Source: Devosia ginsengisoli (GTDB taxonomy: Bacteria; Pseudomonadota; Alphaproteobacteria; Rhizobiales; Devosiaceae). From it: a stretch of 64,000 nucleotides of DNA. Below are positions 42,789 through 51,932 of this stretch, in pieces (position 1 is the first letter of the stretch; the number at the start of each line of letters is the position of its first letter). The notes under the pieces are model-generated. The model was not told the DNA's origin, ran no database searches, and worked only from the letters and a program-made list of their open reading frames with translations. The stretch covers positions 1,612,001 through 1,676,000 of the forward strand of contig NZ_CP042304.1 of the NCBI RefSeq assembly GCF_007859655.1, given 5' to 3'. The translations under genes and the position numbers were made by a program.

Positions 42789-44312
42789 ATGCCAATATCC
42801 CCTGTTCCACGCCTGCCTTTGACCCAGGGATCTCCGCACCCAGGCGAGAGTTTCCTTGGCTTTCTAACCCGCTCGATCGCAACAAATCCGATCCGGCGCA
42901 CGGTAACGAACATCCGCCGGGCACAGGATGTCGACAACATCCACCCCAGGAGCCTGGCGATCAAACCCGACGACCTTGAACGCTTCGCCCAGCTGCTCGA
43001 CGTCGACGTTGCCGCCCTGCGGCCGACGACGCTGCCGCCGCGCGAGGGAAATTCGGCTCGTTTGCTCGGCGGCGCTCACATTTTTCCGTCTGACCTCGAT
43101 TGGCGTCGCCGGCGTCTCGCACCGCAGCGTTTGCGCACTGAGCCCTATCATCGCGCCATCTGGCAACTGAGGTTCCTCACCGTTGATCCCATGACGTTTG
43201 AGCCGTTGATCGATACCTGCCCGGTATGTCGCAAGGTCCTGCGCTGGGCGCGATCGGTGCAACCACACCTGTGCGACCATTGCGTAGACGAGCGCGGTCG
43301 CAGCAATCTTGACCTGCGGGAATTCGCCCTGGAACCGATTTCCTTGTCGGACTCGGAAGCCTATCGGTTCGTCTTCAACCTGGTGGACCCAGTTGAGCGG
43401 CCTGCCGCCGGTCACGCTGCGTGGCCCGGCGTGAAACCGGGCGTTTTGTTCGAACTGGCGATCCTGTTGGCCCGGTGGGCCAACCGATCCGACGGAGAGG
43501 TACCCGTTGCTCGAGCCAGGGACATCCAGCCCGAAATGCTCGCGAAAGCCGGGCGGATCATCCTCAATGGGCCGGCGGCGCTGCGCAGCGTCGATGATAC
43601 AACTGCCACGACACCTCGTCGTAGCTTTCGCAATAGCGTCATTACCAACCGCTGGCTCAATTTGCCGGTTCGACAGCTGGTCGAGCAAACGATCGAACCT
43701 TGGACGCACACCTCCCCGGCCCATTTCGTGCGGACAGGTCCCGACCTCTCGGCCCCAACTCGAGCCCTTTTGCAGTCACCACGCTCGCTTGCACCGTTTT
43801 CGCCCACCGAAGGTTTTTTGAACGAGTTTTCCGAGACCTGCGCCAATGCCAAGTCCGACCGGGATGTTGCCCGCCATATGGGGATAGCGAACGCGGACCT
43901 TGATGTTCTCGTCGATGAGGGTGTTTTAGTCCGGCCATCCAAGCTGGCTATTGTCGCGCTCAAACGCACCAAGTTGGTGACGGGAAAATCGCTCGCTAAC
44001 CTTCTCAAACACCTTGCAGAGCTTGAGCACGACGGCCAAGGACAGCACGTCTTCCCGTTTCAGAGAATCGTGGAAACCGCCCAGTTTCCCTATTCGGCCG
44101 GAGCGCTCATCACCGTTGTAGTTAAGGCGCGCCTTCCGATTTATCGGGTCAAGCAAGCCGAAGCCTCAAACTGGACATCGAAATTTGGTGTCCTGGATAT
44201 CGATGCATTGCCGCGCCTTTGTCAAAGGCTTCAGCTCAGGCCGACTAGGCAAGGATGGCTGAAGTCCGGCGTCAATGTCCCCAGCGAAGATCAATTGAGC
44301 CTGGACCTATAA
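42789..44312 (+). CDS. tniQ: TniQ/TnsD-type target-selection protein
   Basis: 507 aa from ATG 42789, two bases after the tnsC stop. The N-terminal TniQ domain has the usual start (HPGESFLGFLTRSIATNPIR) and the segment WRRRRLAPQRLRTEPYHRAI. A CPVC/CDHC zinc finger around residues 140-165 is followed by helical regions. The long C-terminal part is typical of TnsD, which binds a fixed attachment site, rather than short CRISPR-associated TniQ. No cas genes are present. It completes the tnsA-tnsB-tnsC-tniQ set. Confidence 0.86.
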   Translation: MPISPVPRLPLTQGSPHPGESFLGFLTRSIATNPIRRTVTNIRRAQDVDNIHPRSLAIKPDDLERFAQLLDVDVAALRPTTLPPREGNSARLLGGAHIFPSDLDWRRRRLAPQRLRTEPYHRAIWQLRFLTVDPMTFEPLIDTCPVCRKVLRWARSVQPHLCDHCVDERGRSNLDLREFALEPISLSDSEAYRFVFNLVDPVERPAAGHAAWPGVKPGVLFELAILLARWANRSDGEVPVARARDIQPEMLAKAGRIILNGPAALRSVDDTTATTPRRSFRNSVITNRWLNLPVRQLVEQTIEPWTHTSPAHFVRTGPDLSAPTRALLQSPRSLAPFSPTEGFLNEFSETCANAKSDRDVARHMGIANADLDVLVDEGVLVRPSKLAIVALKRTKLVTGKSLANLLKHLAELEHDGQGQHVFPFQRIVETAQFPYSAGALITVVVKARLPIYRVKQAEASNWTSKFGVLDIDALPRLCQRLQLRPTRQGWLKSGVNVPSEDQLSLDL

Positions 44313-44357
44313 GCCCGGGAGGGCCGGGGTTCACAAGAAACTGCTGGCGGAATGATC

Positions 44358-44388
44358 GGGCCCCTCCGTTGCGAGGGGCCTGCGTTTT
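44358..44388 (+). terminator. Rho-independent terminator after tniQ
   Basis: GGCCCCTC and GAGGGGCC pair around a six-base loop, followed by TGCGTTTT. It lies about 50 bases after the tniQ stop and should end the transposition operon. Confidence 0.8.
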
Positions 44389-44397
44389 GGCGTTAAG

Positions 44398-44436
44398 ATT
44401 CAGACTCAGTCTTGACTGGAAATCGACTCACTCTTG
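44398..44436 (+). repeat. Candidate transposase-binding repeats at the island's right end
   Basis: GACTCAGTCTTG (44403-44414) and GACTCACTCTTG (44425-44436) are direct repeats 22 bases apart, the spacing typical of TnsB sites in Tn7-like ends. They lie just after tniQ. No terminal TGT/ACA boundary or target duplication was found, so this is provisional. Confidence 0.4.
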
Positions 44437-44595
44437 GGCGCGCAGAATACCTTTGCAGCGAGCGCCGGCATTGCAAGCAAGCCATTAGTTAAATTCTTAC
44501 CAGTTAAGCATTTTGTTTAAGCCTGTCGGCAAGTCGTTACCCGCGATAAGTCATCAGGGAATACTATGCGCCCCAGCTTTACGAAGGGGCATGAC

Positions 44596-45663
44596 ATGGC
44601 AAGCGGCAACCGTCTCGACTGGGTGGATATGGCCAAGGGCATTTCCATCTTTCTCGTCGTCATGATGTATGCGGCGTCCAGCGTCGGTGAAGACACCGGC
44701 GGCGTGGGCGCCCTGCACTGGGCCATCGCCTTCGCCACCCCGTTCCGCATGCCCGAATTCTTCCTGATTTCGGGGCTGTTCCTGTCGCAGGTCATCGACC
44801 GGCCGTGGAACGCCTATGCCGACCGCCGCGTCGTGCACTATCTCTATTTCTATGCGCTGTGGGCGGTGATCCACATCGTCTTCAAGGTGGGCCTGCTGGC
44901 GACCGATCCGGTCGGCGCCGTCGAGCAGATCGCCTGGGCGTTGGTCCAGCCCTATGGCGTGCTGTGGTTCATCTACATGCTGGCCGCTGTCAGCGCCGCC
45001 ACCAAGCTGCTGCATGACCTCAAGGCACCGGTCTGGGGCGTGTTCGGTATCGCCGCCATCCTGCAGATGGCCGATATCCAGACCGGCAGCTACCTGGTCG
45101 ACCAGTTCGCCGAATATTTCGTGTTCTTCTATGCCGGCTATGTGCTGGCGCCGCAGCTGTTCCGGCTGGCCGCCTGGGCCGTGGATCACGCCGCGCTGGC
45201 GCTGGTCGGGCTGCTGGTCTGGGCCATCCTCAATGCCGCTCTGGTCTTCTCGCCCGGCTTTGCCATGCATCCGATCCATCCAGTTATGGGCTATGCCGGC
45301 CTGCCGGGCCTGCATCTGCTGCTGGCGCTGGTCGGCACGGCTGCCCTCTGCACCATCGCCGCCCTGCTGACCCGCCTGCCCTTTATGGATTGGCTGCGCT
45401 GGATGGGATCGAAATCGCTGGTGATCTATGTCGCCTTCGTGCTGCCCATGGGCATTGCCCGCACCCTGCTGATCAAGCTGGGCGTGGATGAACCGACGGT
45501 GCTGAGCCTCGCCATCATGGTCATCTCCATCGTCTCGCCACTGGTGCTTTACTGGATCGTGCAGCGCATCGGCTTCGGCCGCTTCCTGTTCGAGCGGCCT
45601 AACTGGGCTCACCTGCCCGGTACCGCCCGCCGCGCCGCACCGGTCGCGACCCCGGCGGAGTAG
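44596..45663 (+). CDS. Membrane acyltransferase family 3-like protein
   Basis: 355 aa from ATG 44596, six bases after GAAGGGG; an earlier ATG at 44566 adds ten polar residues. It has about ten transmembrane helices. The N terminus LDWVDMAKGISIFLVVMMYA is the conserved acyltransferase-3 first helix, although the usual His of R..D..R is replaced by WVD, and FRMPEFFLISGLFLS matches the second. These enzymes O-acetylate or succinylate surface glycans. The gene lies at the edge of the Tn7-like island and is not linked by direction to purQ. Confidence 0.8.
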   Translation: MASGNRLDWVDMAKGISIFLVVMMYAASSVGEDTGGVGALHWAIAFATPFRMPEFFLISGLFLSQVIDRPWNAYADRRVVHYLYFYALWAVIHIVFKVGLLATDPVGAVEQIAWALVQPYGVLWFIYMLAAVSAATKLLHDLKAPVWGVFGIAAILQMADIQTGSYLVDQFAEYFVFFYAGYVLAPQLFRLAAWAVDHAALALVGLLVWAILNAALVFSPGFAMHPIHPVMGYAGLPGLHLLLALVGTAALCTIAALLTRLPFMDWLRWMGSKSLVIYVAFVLPMGIARTLLIKLGVDEPTVLSLAIMVISIVSPLVLYWIVQRIGFGRFLFERPNWAHLPGTARRAAPVATPAE

Positions 45664-45674
45664 CCATCCCTGAA

Positions 45675-45770
45675 GTAGACCTCATGGTGAGCCTGTCGAA
45701 CCACGAGGTCGTGGCACCTTGGCCTCCACTCGCTCGACCTCGTCCTTCGACAAGCTCAGGATGAGGTCTC
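45675..45770. repeat. REP-like 96-bp palindromic element, copy 1
   Basis: CCTCATGGTGAGCCTGTCGA and CCTTCGACAAGCTCAGGATG form long inverted arms. It has the same length and nearly the same sequence as the element at 55211-55306. It lies between the acyltransferase and purQ. The only gene-free stretch here is this element and short flanks. Confidence 0.85.
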
Positions 45771-45864
45771 CAAATGCATGGATACCAGGTCGCGAAGCCC
45801 TTGCCTTTTGCGCCAAGACTCAGCACAAGGGCCTCGCTAACCCCCACATAGCGAGGACCAGTCG

Positions 45865-46533
45865 ATGAAATCCGCAGTCATCGTCTTCCCCGGTCTCAAT
45901 CGCGACCGCGACATGATCGCGGCGCTGACCAAGATTTCCGGCACCGCCCCCGCAACGGTCTGGCATCAGGATGCCGACCTGCCTGATGTCGACCTCATCG
46001 TCATCCCCGGCGGCTTCTCCTATGGCGATTATCTGCGCTGCGGCGCCATCGCCGCGCGCTCCCCAATCATGGACAAGGTGCGCGAGCGCGCCGCCAAGGG
46101 CGTCAAGGTGCTCGGGGTGTGCAACGGCTTTCAGATCCTCATCGAGGCCGGCCTGCTGCCCGGTGCGCTGATGCGCAATATGAGCCTCAAATTCGTCTGC
46201 CGCGAGGTCAAGCTCGAAGTCGCGAATGCCGACACCGATTTCACCCGCGGCTACAGCCAGGGCCAGGTGTTCCGCTGCCCGGTGGCCCATCACGACGGCA
46301 ATTATTTCGCCGATGCCGAGACCGTGGCCCGCCTCGAAGGCAACGGCCAGGTCGCCTTCCGCTATGCCGAGGGCACCAATCCCAATGGCTCGATCAACGA
46401 CATTGCCGGCATCTTCAACGAAGGCAAGAACGTGCTGGGTCTGATGCCCCACCCGGAAAACCTGATCGAAGCCGCGCATGGCGGCGATGATGGCAGGGCG
46501 CTGTTCTCGGGCCTTCTGGGCAAGGCCGCCTGA
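45865..46533 (+). CDS. purQ: Phosphoribosylformylglycinamidine synthase subunit PurQ
   Basis: 222 aa glutaminase subunit of FGAM synthase (purine synthesis step 4). The class I amidotransferase triad is visible: Cys in [10 protein letters not shown], and His/Glu in MPHPENLIE; the start [14 protein letters not shown] is the PurQ type. GAGGA precedes the ATG. The stop and the next start share a base (TGATG). PurS, usually just upstream, is not in this window. Confidence 0.97.
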   Translation: MKSAVIVFPGLNRDRDMIAALTKISGTAPATVWHQDADLPDVDLIVIPGGFSYGDYLRCGAIAARSPIMDKVRERAAKGVKVLGVCNGFQILIEAGLLPGALMRNMSLKFVCREVKLEVANADTDFTRGYSQGQVFRCPVAHHDGNYFADAETVARLEGNGQVAFRYAEGTNPNGSINDIAGIFNEGKNVLGLMPHPENLIEAAHGGDDGRALFSGLLGKAA

Positions 46534-47186
46534 TGAGCTGGCGCGCGCCCGTCAATCCGCGGACGCTCCTCACCTGGCTGGGCCTGCTGTTCGGCGCTGC
46601 CGGTCTCGTGCTGCAATTCACTATCTCGATGCAGTCCATGCTCGGCAGCGGCCGCGACGTCTTCGGTTCGCTCGGCGCCTTTTTTTCGTATTACACCATC
46701 CTCACCAATATCGTCCTGGTGCTGATCTACCTGTCCGAGGTCTTGCCCGCTGCCGGACTGGCGCTGTTCCGCCATCCGATCGTACGCGGCATGATGGCGG
46801 CCAACATTGCGCTGGTGGCGCTCTATGTCTTCTTCGTGCTGCGCTTCCTCTCGGCGCTGACCGGCCTGTTCCAGGTCGCCGACTCGATCCTGCATTATCT
46901 CTGCCCGGTGCTGTATCTGCTGTGGTGGCTGATCGGGCCGCATGGCCGCCTGCGCTGGGGCAACCTGCCCCTCATGCTGGCGCCGACGCTGGTCTATTTT
47001 CTCTACGCCATGGCGCGCGGCGCCTGGGTGCAGGAATACCCCTACCCCATCCTCAACGCGATCGAGCTCGGCTACGCGCAGGTCGCGCTCAACGCGCTGT
47101 ACATGACCGCTGGCCTCGCGGTTCTCACCCTCATCGTCATCGCGCTCGACCGCCTGCTGGCTCGCCCATCCCGGACATTCCAATGA
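46533..47186 (+). CDS. Pr6Pr-family six-helix membrane protein
   Basis: 217 aa with about six hydrophobic helices and the family's [17 protein letters not shown] stretch near residues 50-66, plus [19 protein letters not shown]. The family has a conserved pattern but no proven function. It starts at the last base of purQ and its stop overlaps the start of purL (ATGA), so it is translated as part of the purine operon. Nothing in it suggests a purine enzyme. Confidence 0.8.
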   Translation: MSWRAPVNPRTLLTWLGLLFGAAGLVLQFTISMQSMLGSGRDVFGSLGAFFSYYTILTNIVLVLIYLSEVLPAAGLALFRHPIVRGMMAANIALVALYVFFVLRFLSALTGLFQVADSILHYLCPVLYLLWWLIGPHGRLRWGNLPLMLAPTLVYFLYAMARGAWVQEYPYPILNAIELGYAQVALNALYMTAGLAVLTLIVIALDRLLARPSRTFQ

Positions 47187-49420
47187 CCTCCTATCAGAAC
47201 AACATCGCCATCACGCCCCAGCTCGTCGCCGATCACGGCCTCAAGCCCGACGAGTTCGACAAGATCGTTGCCCTGATCGGCCGCCAGCCGACCTATACCG
47301 AGCTGGGCATTTTTTCGGCCATGTGGAACGAGCACTGCTCCTACAAGAGCTCCAAGAAGTGGCTCAAGACGCTGCCGACGTCAGGTCCGCGCGTCATCCA
47401 GGGCCCCGGCGAGAATGCCGGCGTGGTCGATATCGGTGACGGCCAGGCCGTGGTCTTCAAGATGGAGTCGCATAACCACCCCAGCTATATCGAGCCCTAT
47501 CAGGGCGCGGCGACCGGCGTGGGCGGCATCCTCCGCGACGTCTTCACCATGGGCGCCCGCCCCGTCGCGGCGATGAACGCGCTGCGCTTCGGCTCGCCGG
47601 ATCACGAAAAGACCCGCCACCTCGTCTCCGGCGTCGTGGCCGGCGTCGGCGGTTATGGCAATGCCTTCGGCGTGCCCACCGTTGGTGGCGAAGTCGAATT
47701 CGACGAACGTTATAACGGCAATATCCTGGTCAATGCCTTCGCGGCCGGCCTCGCCGATACCGACAAGATTTTCTATTCGGAAGCCAAAGGCGTCGGCCTG
47801 CCCGTGGTCTATCTCGGCGCCAAGACCGGCCGCGACGGCGTCGGTGGCGCCACCATGGCCTCGGCCGAATTCGGCGACGATATCGAGGAAAAGCGCCCCA
47901 CCGTACAGGTCGGCGACCCCTTCACCGAAAAGCGCCTGCTCGAAGCCTGCCTTGAACTGATGCAGACCGGCGCCGTGATCGCCATCCAGGACATGGGCGC
48001 AGCGGGCCTGACCTGCTCGGCCGTCGAAATGGGCGCCAAGGGCGACCTCGGCATCGAACTCGACCTCGACAAGGTGCCGGTGCGCGAAGCGCAGATGACG
48101 CCCTATGAGATGATGCTCAGCGAAAGCCAGGAGCGCATGCTCATGGTGCTGCATCCCGAAAAGGAGGCGGCGGCCCGCGCCGTGTTCGAGAAGTGGGAAC
48201 TCGATTTCGCCACCGTCGGCAAGACCACCGACGACCTGCGTTTCCGCGTGATGTGGCAGGGCGCCGAAGTCGCCAACCTGCCGATCAAGGAACTGGGCGA
48301 CGAAGCCCCCGAATATGACCGCCCCTGGACCGAGCCGAAAAAGCCGACGCCGCTCGCGGCCGATGACGTGCCGCAGATGGACGTGGCCGATGCCCTGCTC
48401 AAGCTAGTCGGCAGCCACCAGATCGCCTCGCGCCGCTGGGTCTACGAGCAATACGACACGCTGATCCAGGGCAATTCCCTGCAGCGCCCCGGCGGCGATG
48501 CCGGCGTGATCCGCGTCGACGGCCATGCCAGCAAGGCGCTGGCCTTCTCGTCCGACGTGACACCGCGCTATTGCGAAGCCGATCCCTATGAGGGCGGCAA
48601 GCAGGCCGTGGCCGAATGCTGGCGGAACCTGACGGCAACCGGTGCCGAGCCGCTGGCCGCCACCGATAACCTCAATTTCGGCAACCCTGAGCGTCCCGAA
48701 ATCATGGGCCAGCTCGTCCATGCCATCAAGGGGATCGGGGAAGCCTGCACGGCGCTGGACTTCCCCATCGTCTCGGGCAATGTGTCGCTCTACAACGAAA
48801 CCAATGGCCGCGGCATCCTGCCGACCCCGACGATTGGCGGCGTGGGCCTGCTGCCCGACTGGAACAAGATGGCGCGCATCGGCTTTGCCGGTGCCAATCA
48901 GGTGATCCTGTTGGTCGGCTCGCCCGCCAGCCGCGGCACCCATCTCGGCCAGTCGGTCTATCTGCGCGACCTGTTCGGCCGCAAGGACGGCCCGGCGCCA
49001 CATGTCGATCTCGCCCATGAAAAGCGCACGGGTGACTTCGTGCGCAAGCTGATCCGCTCGGGCACGGCCACTGCCTGCCACGACCTCAGCGATGGCGGCC
49101 TGGCCGTTGGCCTGGCCGAAATGGCCGTGGCCTCGGGCATCGGCGCCACCATCACCGATCTCACCGACCAGAACCCGATCCTGCAATATTTCGGCGAGGA
49201 CCAGGGCCGCTACCTGGTTACCATCGATCTCGACCCGCAAAGCGAGGCCCTGGCCGCCCTGTGGCGCGATGCCGAGGTAGCGGGTGTCTTCGCCCCGTGG
49301 ATCGGCACGACCGGCGGCGCCGATCTCGTGCTGGGCGCAGCCCGGCCGGTGCCGGTTGCCGCGCTCAAGGCCGCTCATGAAGGCTGGTTCCCCAGCTACA
49401 TGGATGGGGTGGCTGCATAA
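47183..49420 (+). CDS. purL: Phosphoribosylformylglycinamidine synthase subunit PurL
   Basis: 745 aa, full length for the small PurL class. Landmarks are [20 protein letters not shown] near residue 40, [20 protein letters not shown] near 95, [20 protein letters not shown] and the AIR-synthase-type C-terminal domain ([15 protein letters not shown]). It makes FGAM from FGAR, ATP and ammonia supplied by PurQ. ATG 47183 overlaps the Pr6Pr stop. It is the last gene of the coupled purQ-Pr6Pr-purL group. Confidence 0.97.
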   Translation: MTSYQNNIAITPQLVADHGLKPDEFDKIVALIGRQPTYTELGIFSAMWNEHCSYKSSKKWLKTLPTSGPRVIQGPGENAGVVDIGDGQAVVFKMESHNHPSYIEPYQGAATGVGGILRDVFTMGARPVAAMNALRFGSPDHEKTRHLVSGVVAGVGGYGNAFGVPTVGGEVEFDERYNGNILVNAFAAGLADTDKIFYSEAKGVGLPVVYLGAKTGRDGVGGATMASAEFGDDIEEKRPTVQVGDPFTEKRLLEACLELMQTGAVIAIQDMGAAGLTCSAVEMGAKGDLGIELDLDKVPVREAQMTPYEMMLSESQERMLMVLHPEKEAAARAVFEKWELDFATVGKTTDDLRFRVMWQGAEVANLPIKELGDEAPEYDRPWTEPKKPTPLAADDVPQMDVADALLKLVGSHQIASRRWVYEQYDTLIQGNSLQRPGGDAGVIRVDGHASKALAFSSDVTPRYCEADPYEGGKQAVAECWRNLTATGAEPLAATDNLNFGNPERPEIMGQLVHAIKGIGEACTALDFPIVSGNVSLYNETNGRGILPTPTIGGVGLLPDWNKMARIGFAGANQVILLVGSPASRGTHLGQSVYLRDLFGRKDGPAPHVDLAHEKRTGDFVRKLIRSGTATACHDLSDGGLAVGLAEMAVASGIGATITDLTDQNPILQYFGEDQGRYLVTIDLDPQSEALAALWRDAEVAGVFAPWIGTTGGADLVLGAARPVPVAALKAAHEGWFPSYMDGVAA

Positions 49421-49499
49421 TCCGTGCATCTGCCTTATGATCGCCGCTCTTTGGAGTGTTGTGACTGCCAGGGGCGGCGTCATTTAGTGGAGACTTGAG

Positions 49500-50051
49500 A
49501 TGAGATTTGTACCGGCAATTGTGGCCCTGTCCCTTAGCCTCTTGCCGGTGGCTGCCCTTGCCCAGACTGCCGGCATCAGCGGCTCTCCACTGCCCGACCA
49601 GCCCTATACGCTGATCTATCCCGACGTCATGGTGACCAGCGGGGAGGCCGGTGGTCCACTGACCATCAATCACCCCGGCCTGCCGCTGCAATGCGTGCTG
49701 ACCGTCGTGCCGGTCGAGGACACGGGCTGGACCGCCGAAGGCGCCCTCGCCGCGCTCGATGCGGCAGTGGTCGCGGCCGGCTGGAGTGAAACCTTCCCCG
49801 GCTTCACCCTCGGCGCCAGTCTCGTCACCCGTTACCAGAGCAATCCCGCCCTGCAATATGAGGGCACCAGCACCGGCGGCGAACAGGGCCCGATCACGCT
49901 GGTCCATACTGAAACCGTGGATGGCGACAACGGCTACACGCTGGATTGCTTCTACGCCACCGAAATGGCTGCCGACGCCCGCCCCGTGGTCGATGCCATT
50001 ATCGCCAACTTCTCCACAAAGCAGGACGCGCAACCCGTCGTTACGCCCTGA
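49500..50051 (+). CDS. Exported hypothetical protein
   Basis: 183 aa. A signal peptide (MRFVPAIVALSLSLLPVAAL, cleavage after AQT or ALA) is followed by a mature domain of about 160 residues with two cysteines (LQCVLTVVPV and LDCFYATEM) that could pair. AGTGGAGACTTGAG upstream gives a ribosome-binding site. No family is recognised. It lies between purL and bolA in the same direction. Confidence 0.75.
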   Translation: MRFVPAIVALSLSLLPVAALAQTAGISGSPLPDQPYTLIYPDVMVTSGEAGGPLTINHPGLPLQCVLTVVPVEDTGWTAEGALAALDAAVVAAGWSETFPGFTLGASLVTRYQSNPALQYEGTSTGGEQGPITLVHTETVDGDNGYTLDCFYATEMAADARPVVDAIIANFSTKQDAQPVVTP

Positions 50052-50142
50052 TTACCGCCTGGCCATGTTGAAGGTGCCGCACCCTCATGCCATATCATGG
50101 GCGTGGTCCGGCACGATGCCGGCGTTATTGAGGAGTTGAGCC

Positions 50143-50376
50143 ATGGCCATGGATGCCAGCGAAATCGAGCGCCGGATCAAGGCAGCTCTTCCTGATGCCC
50201 AGGTCGATATCCGTGACCTGGCCGGCGACGGCGATCACTATGCCGCCACTGTGGTTTCCGAACAATTCCGCGGCAAGTCGCGCGTGCAGCAGCACCAGAT
50301 CGTCTATGCCGCCCTGCAGGGCGATATGGGCGGCGCACTGCACGCCCTCGCCCTGCAAACCAGCGCCCCGGAATAG
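50143..50376 (+). CDS. bolA: BolA family protein
   Basis: 77 aa. The compact BolA fold is visible: helix IERRIKAALPDA, strand VDIRDLAGDGDHYAATVVS, then FRGKSRVQQHQIVYAALQG with the conserved His. It partners with monothiol glutaredoxins to handle [2Fe-2S] clusters, and grxD lies 1 kb downstream in the same direction. The family's Cys/His loop here reads GDGDHYAAT, with the BolA2-type His. Confidence 0.92.
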   Translation: MAMDASEIERRIKAALPDAQVDIRDLAGDGDHYAATVVSEQFRGKSRVQQHQIVYAALQGDMGGALHALALQTSAPE

Positions 50377-50382
50377 TTCGTC

Positions 50383-50700
50383 TTGTCGCTGCGCGACTCG
50401 CTAGATCTGATTCGAACCGTCCGGCCCGAAGCCGGCACCTCAGCGCTCGAATACGAGGTCATGGCCGAACGCGCCGCCTCGCTCGGCGCTGCCGAGCAGC
50501 GCGTCGTGCAGGCCATAGCCGCGCTCGCCGCCGCCACCGATGACCGCGACACCTGCCTGGCGCAGGCGCGCCAGACCGTGTGGGAATATTTCGTGCAGCG
50601 TGAGCTGATCGGCTTCCGCAAGCACAATGAAGTGATTCAGGACCTCAACATTCCCGGCGAAGTCCTTGCCGGCCTTGGCGCAATGGGCAAACGCCCATGA
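50383..50700 (+). CDS. Conserved hypothetical protein (DUF6665-like)
   Basis: 105 aa, soluble, mostly helical, with no signal peptide. TTG 50383 is the start if the reading is right. It has LIRTVRPEAGTSALEYEVMA and WEYFVQRELIGFRKHNEVI. The layout resembles DUF6665 proteins common in Hyphomicrobiales, but I am not certain. It overlaps the next gene by 4 bases (ATGA) and begins 6 bases after bolA, so bolA, this gene and the HAD gene are one transcription unit. Confidence 0.7.
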   Translation: MSLRDSLDLIRTVRPEAGTSALEYEVMAERAASLGAAEQRVVQAIAALAAATDDRDTCLAQARQTVWEYFVQRELIGFRKHNEVIQDLNIPGEVLAGLGAMGKRP

Positions 50701-51323
50701 CCCGCGCCGTCTTCTTCGATGTCGATGGCGTGCTGGTGCATGGCATGCATGCCCGCCCCGAACTGAGCCGGCGCTGGGATACGGCATTGCTCGCCGATAT
50801 GGGCGTCGATCCGGAGCGGTTCACCCAGGAATTCATCTTCGGTGTCTTCATCAAGAAGGTGATCGTCGGCAAGATGTCCGTCATCGAGGCGCTAGAACGC
50901 CATCTGCCATCGCTGGGCTACAAGGGCTCGCCGATGGTGTTTCACCATTACTGGCTCATGCAGGACAGCGTCCTCAACCAGCCGCTGCTCGACCATATCC
51001 GGGTGTTGCGGGCCCAGCCGGACATCCGCCTCTTCATCGCGACCAATCAGGAGCATCTGCGGGCCACCTGGCTGTGGAGCCATCTCGGCCTCAGCGAGCT
51101 GTTCGACGACATTTTCTATTCCGCCCGCGCCGGCATACGGAAACCCGAAAAGGGCTTCTTCGACTTCATCGACCAGCGCATCGGCCCGCAAGCGGAGCCA
51201 CCGCTGTTCTTCGACGACACGCCCAAGGTCATCCAGGGCGCCAGCGCCCATGGCTGGGAAGCCGTGCTGTTCGAGACCCTGGAAGACTGCACCACCCATC
51301 CCTGGATCGCCGCCCGGTTATAG
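50697..51323 (+). CDS. HAD-superfamily hydrolase
   Basis: 208 aa. Motif I is FFDVDGVLVHG (nucleophile Asp), motif II LFIATNQEH, and the C-terminal segment has RKPEKGFFDFI and FFDDTPKVIQGASAHGW (motifs III and IV). The subclass looks like small phosphatases of the phosphoglycolate/beta-phosphoglucomutase type. The substrate cannot be predicted. Coupled to the upstream gene. Confidence 0.88.
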   Translation: MTRAVFFDVDGVLVHGMHARPELSRRWDTALLADMGVDPERFTQEFIFGVFIKKVIVGKMSVIEALERHLPSLGYKGSPMVFHHYWLMQDSVLNQPLLDHIRVLRAQPDIRLFIATNQEHLRATWLWSHLGLSELFDDIFYSARAGIRKPEKGFFDFIDQRIGPQAEPPLFFDDTPKVIQGASAHGWEAVLFETLEDCTTHPWIAARL

Positions 51324-51449
51324 CGCGCCGAGCCATGCGCTCACAATCATCGCCCCTTGCCGATGGCGACCTCGACAGCGCCCAAGTCCTGTCCTATTTA
51401 TGCCAGCAGCAAAGCGGCCCTTAACCCCGCCCCTCGAAAGGTTTTCGCC

Positions 51450-51785
51450 ATGACCGATATCAACGCCTTCATCGACGACAAGGTGAAGAACAACGACGTG
51501 TTCCTCTTCATGAAGGGCTCGCCCGATTTCCCGCAATGCGGTTTCTCCGGCCAGGTCGTGCAGATTCTCAGCTATCTCGGCGTCGAATACGGCAGCGCCA
51601 ACGTTCTCGAAAGCGAAGAGCTGCGCGACGGCATCAAGGCCTATACCAACTGGCCGACCATTCCCCAGCTCTATGTGAAGGGCGAATTCGTCGGCGGCGC
51701 CGATATCGTGCGCGAAATGTTCCAGGCCGGCGAACTCCAGTCGCACCTGCAGAATGCCGGCATTGCCGTCAAGCAGACCGCCTGA
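51450..51785 (+). CDS. grxD: Monothiol glutaredoxin (Grx4/GrxD)
   Basis: 111 aa from ATG 51450. The CGFS active site is present in FPQCGFSGQVV near residue 30, with VFLFMKGSPDFPQ upstream and WPTIPQLYVKGEFVGGADIV, the glutathione-binding TVP-like loop. These proteins carry [2Fe-2S] clusters and form complexes with BolA, encoded upstream. A longer in-frame start at 51357 has no similarity. A strong terminator follows. Confidence 0.95.
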   Translation: MTDINAFIDDKVKNNDVFLFMKGSPDFPQCGFSGQVVQILSYLGVEYGSANVLESEELRDGIKAYTNWPTIPQLYVKGEFVGGADIVREMFQAGELQSHLQNAGIAVKQTA

Positions 51786-51808
51786 TTTCCTGCTCTTTGC
51801 CTGCAGCA

Positions 51809-51838
51809 AGCCCGGCCATTGGCCGGGCTTTTGTTTTG
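51809..51838 (+). terminator. Rho-independent terminator after grxD
   Basis: AAGCCCGGCC-ATT-GGCCGGGCTT, a perfect 10-bp stem with a three-base loop, followed by TTGTTTT. Confidence 0.93.
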
Positions 51839-51932
51839 CATCACGCGGATTGATGGCCCCCATTCCGCATTATCACTTTGCGGAATGACCAGCCGGGCGT
51901 AAATAGAGCATCCACCTTTCGGATGCTTCCCC

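Noticed and set aside
38725..44312. CRISPR-associated transposon
   Set aside because: No CRISPR array or cas gene in the window, and the TniQ is long and TnsD-like.
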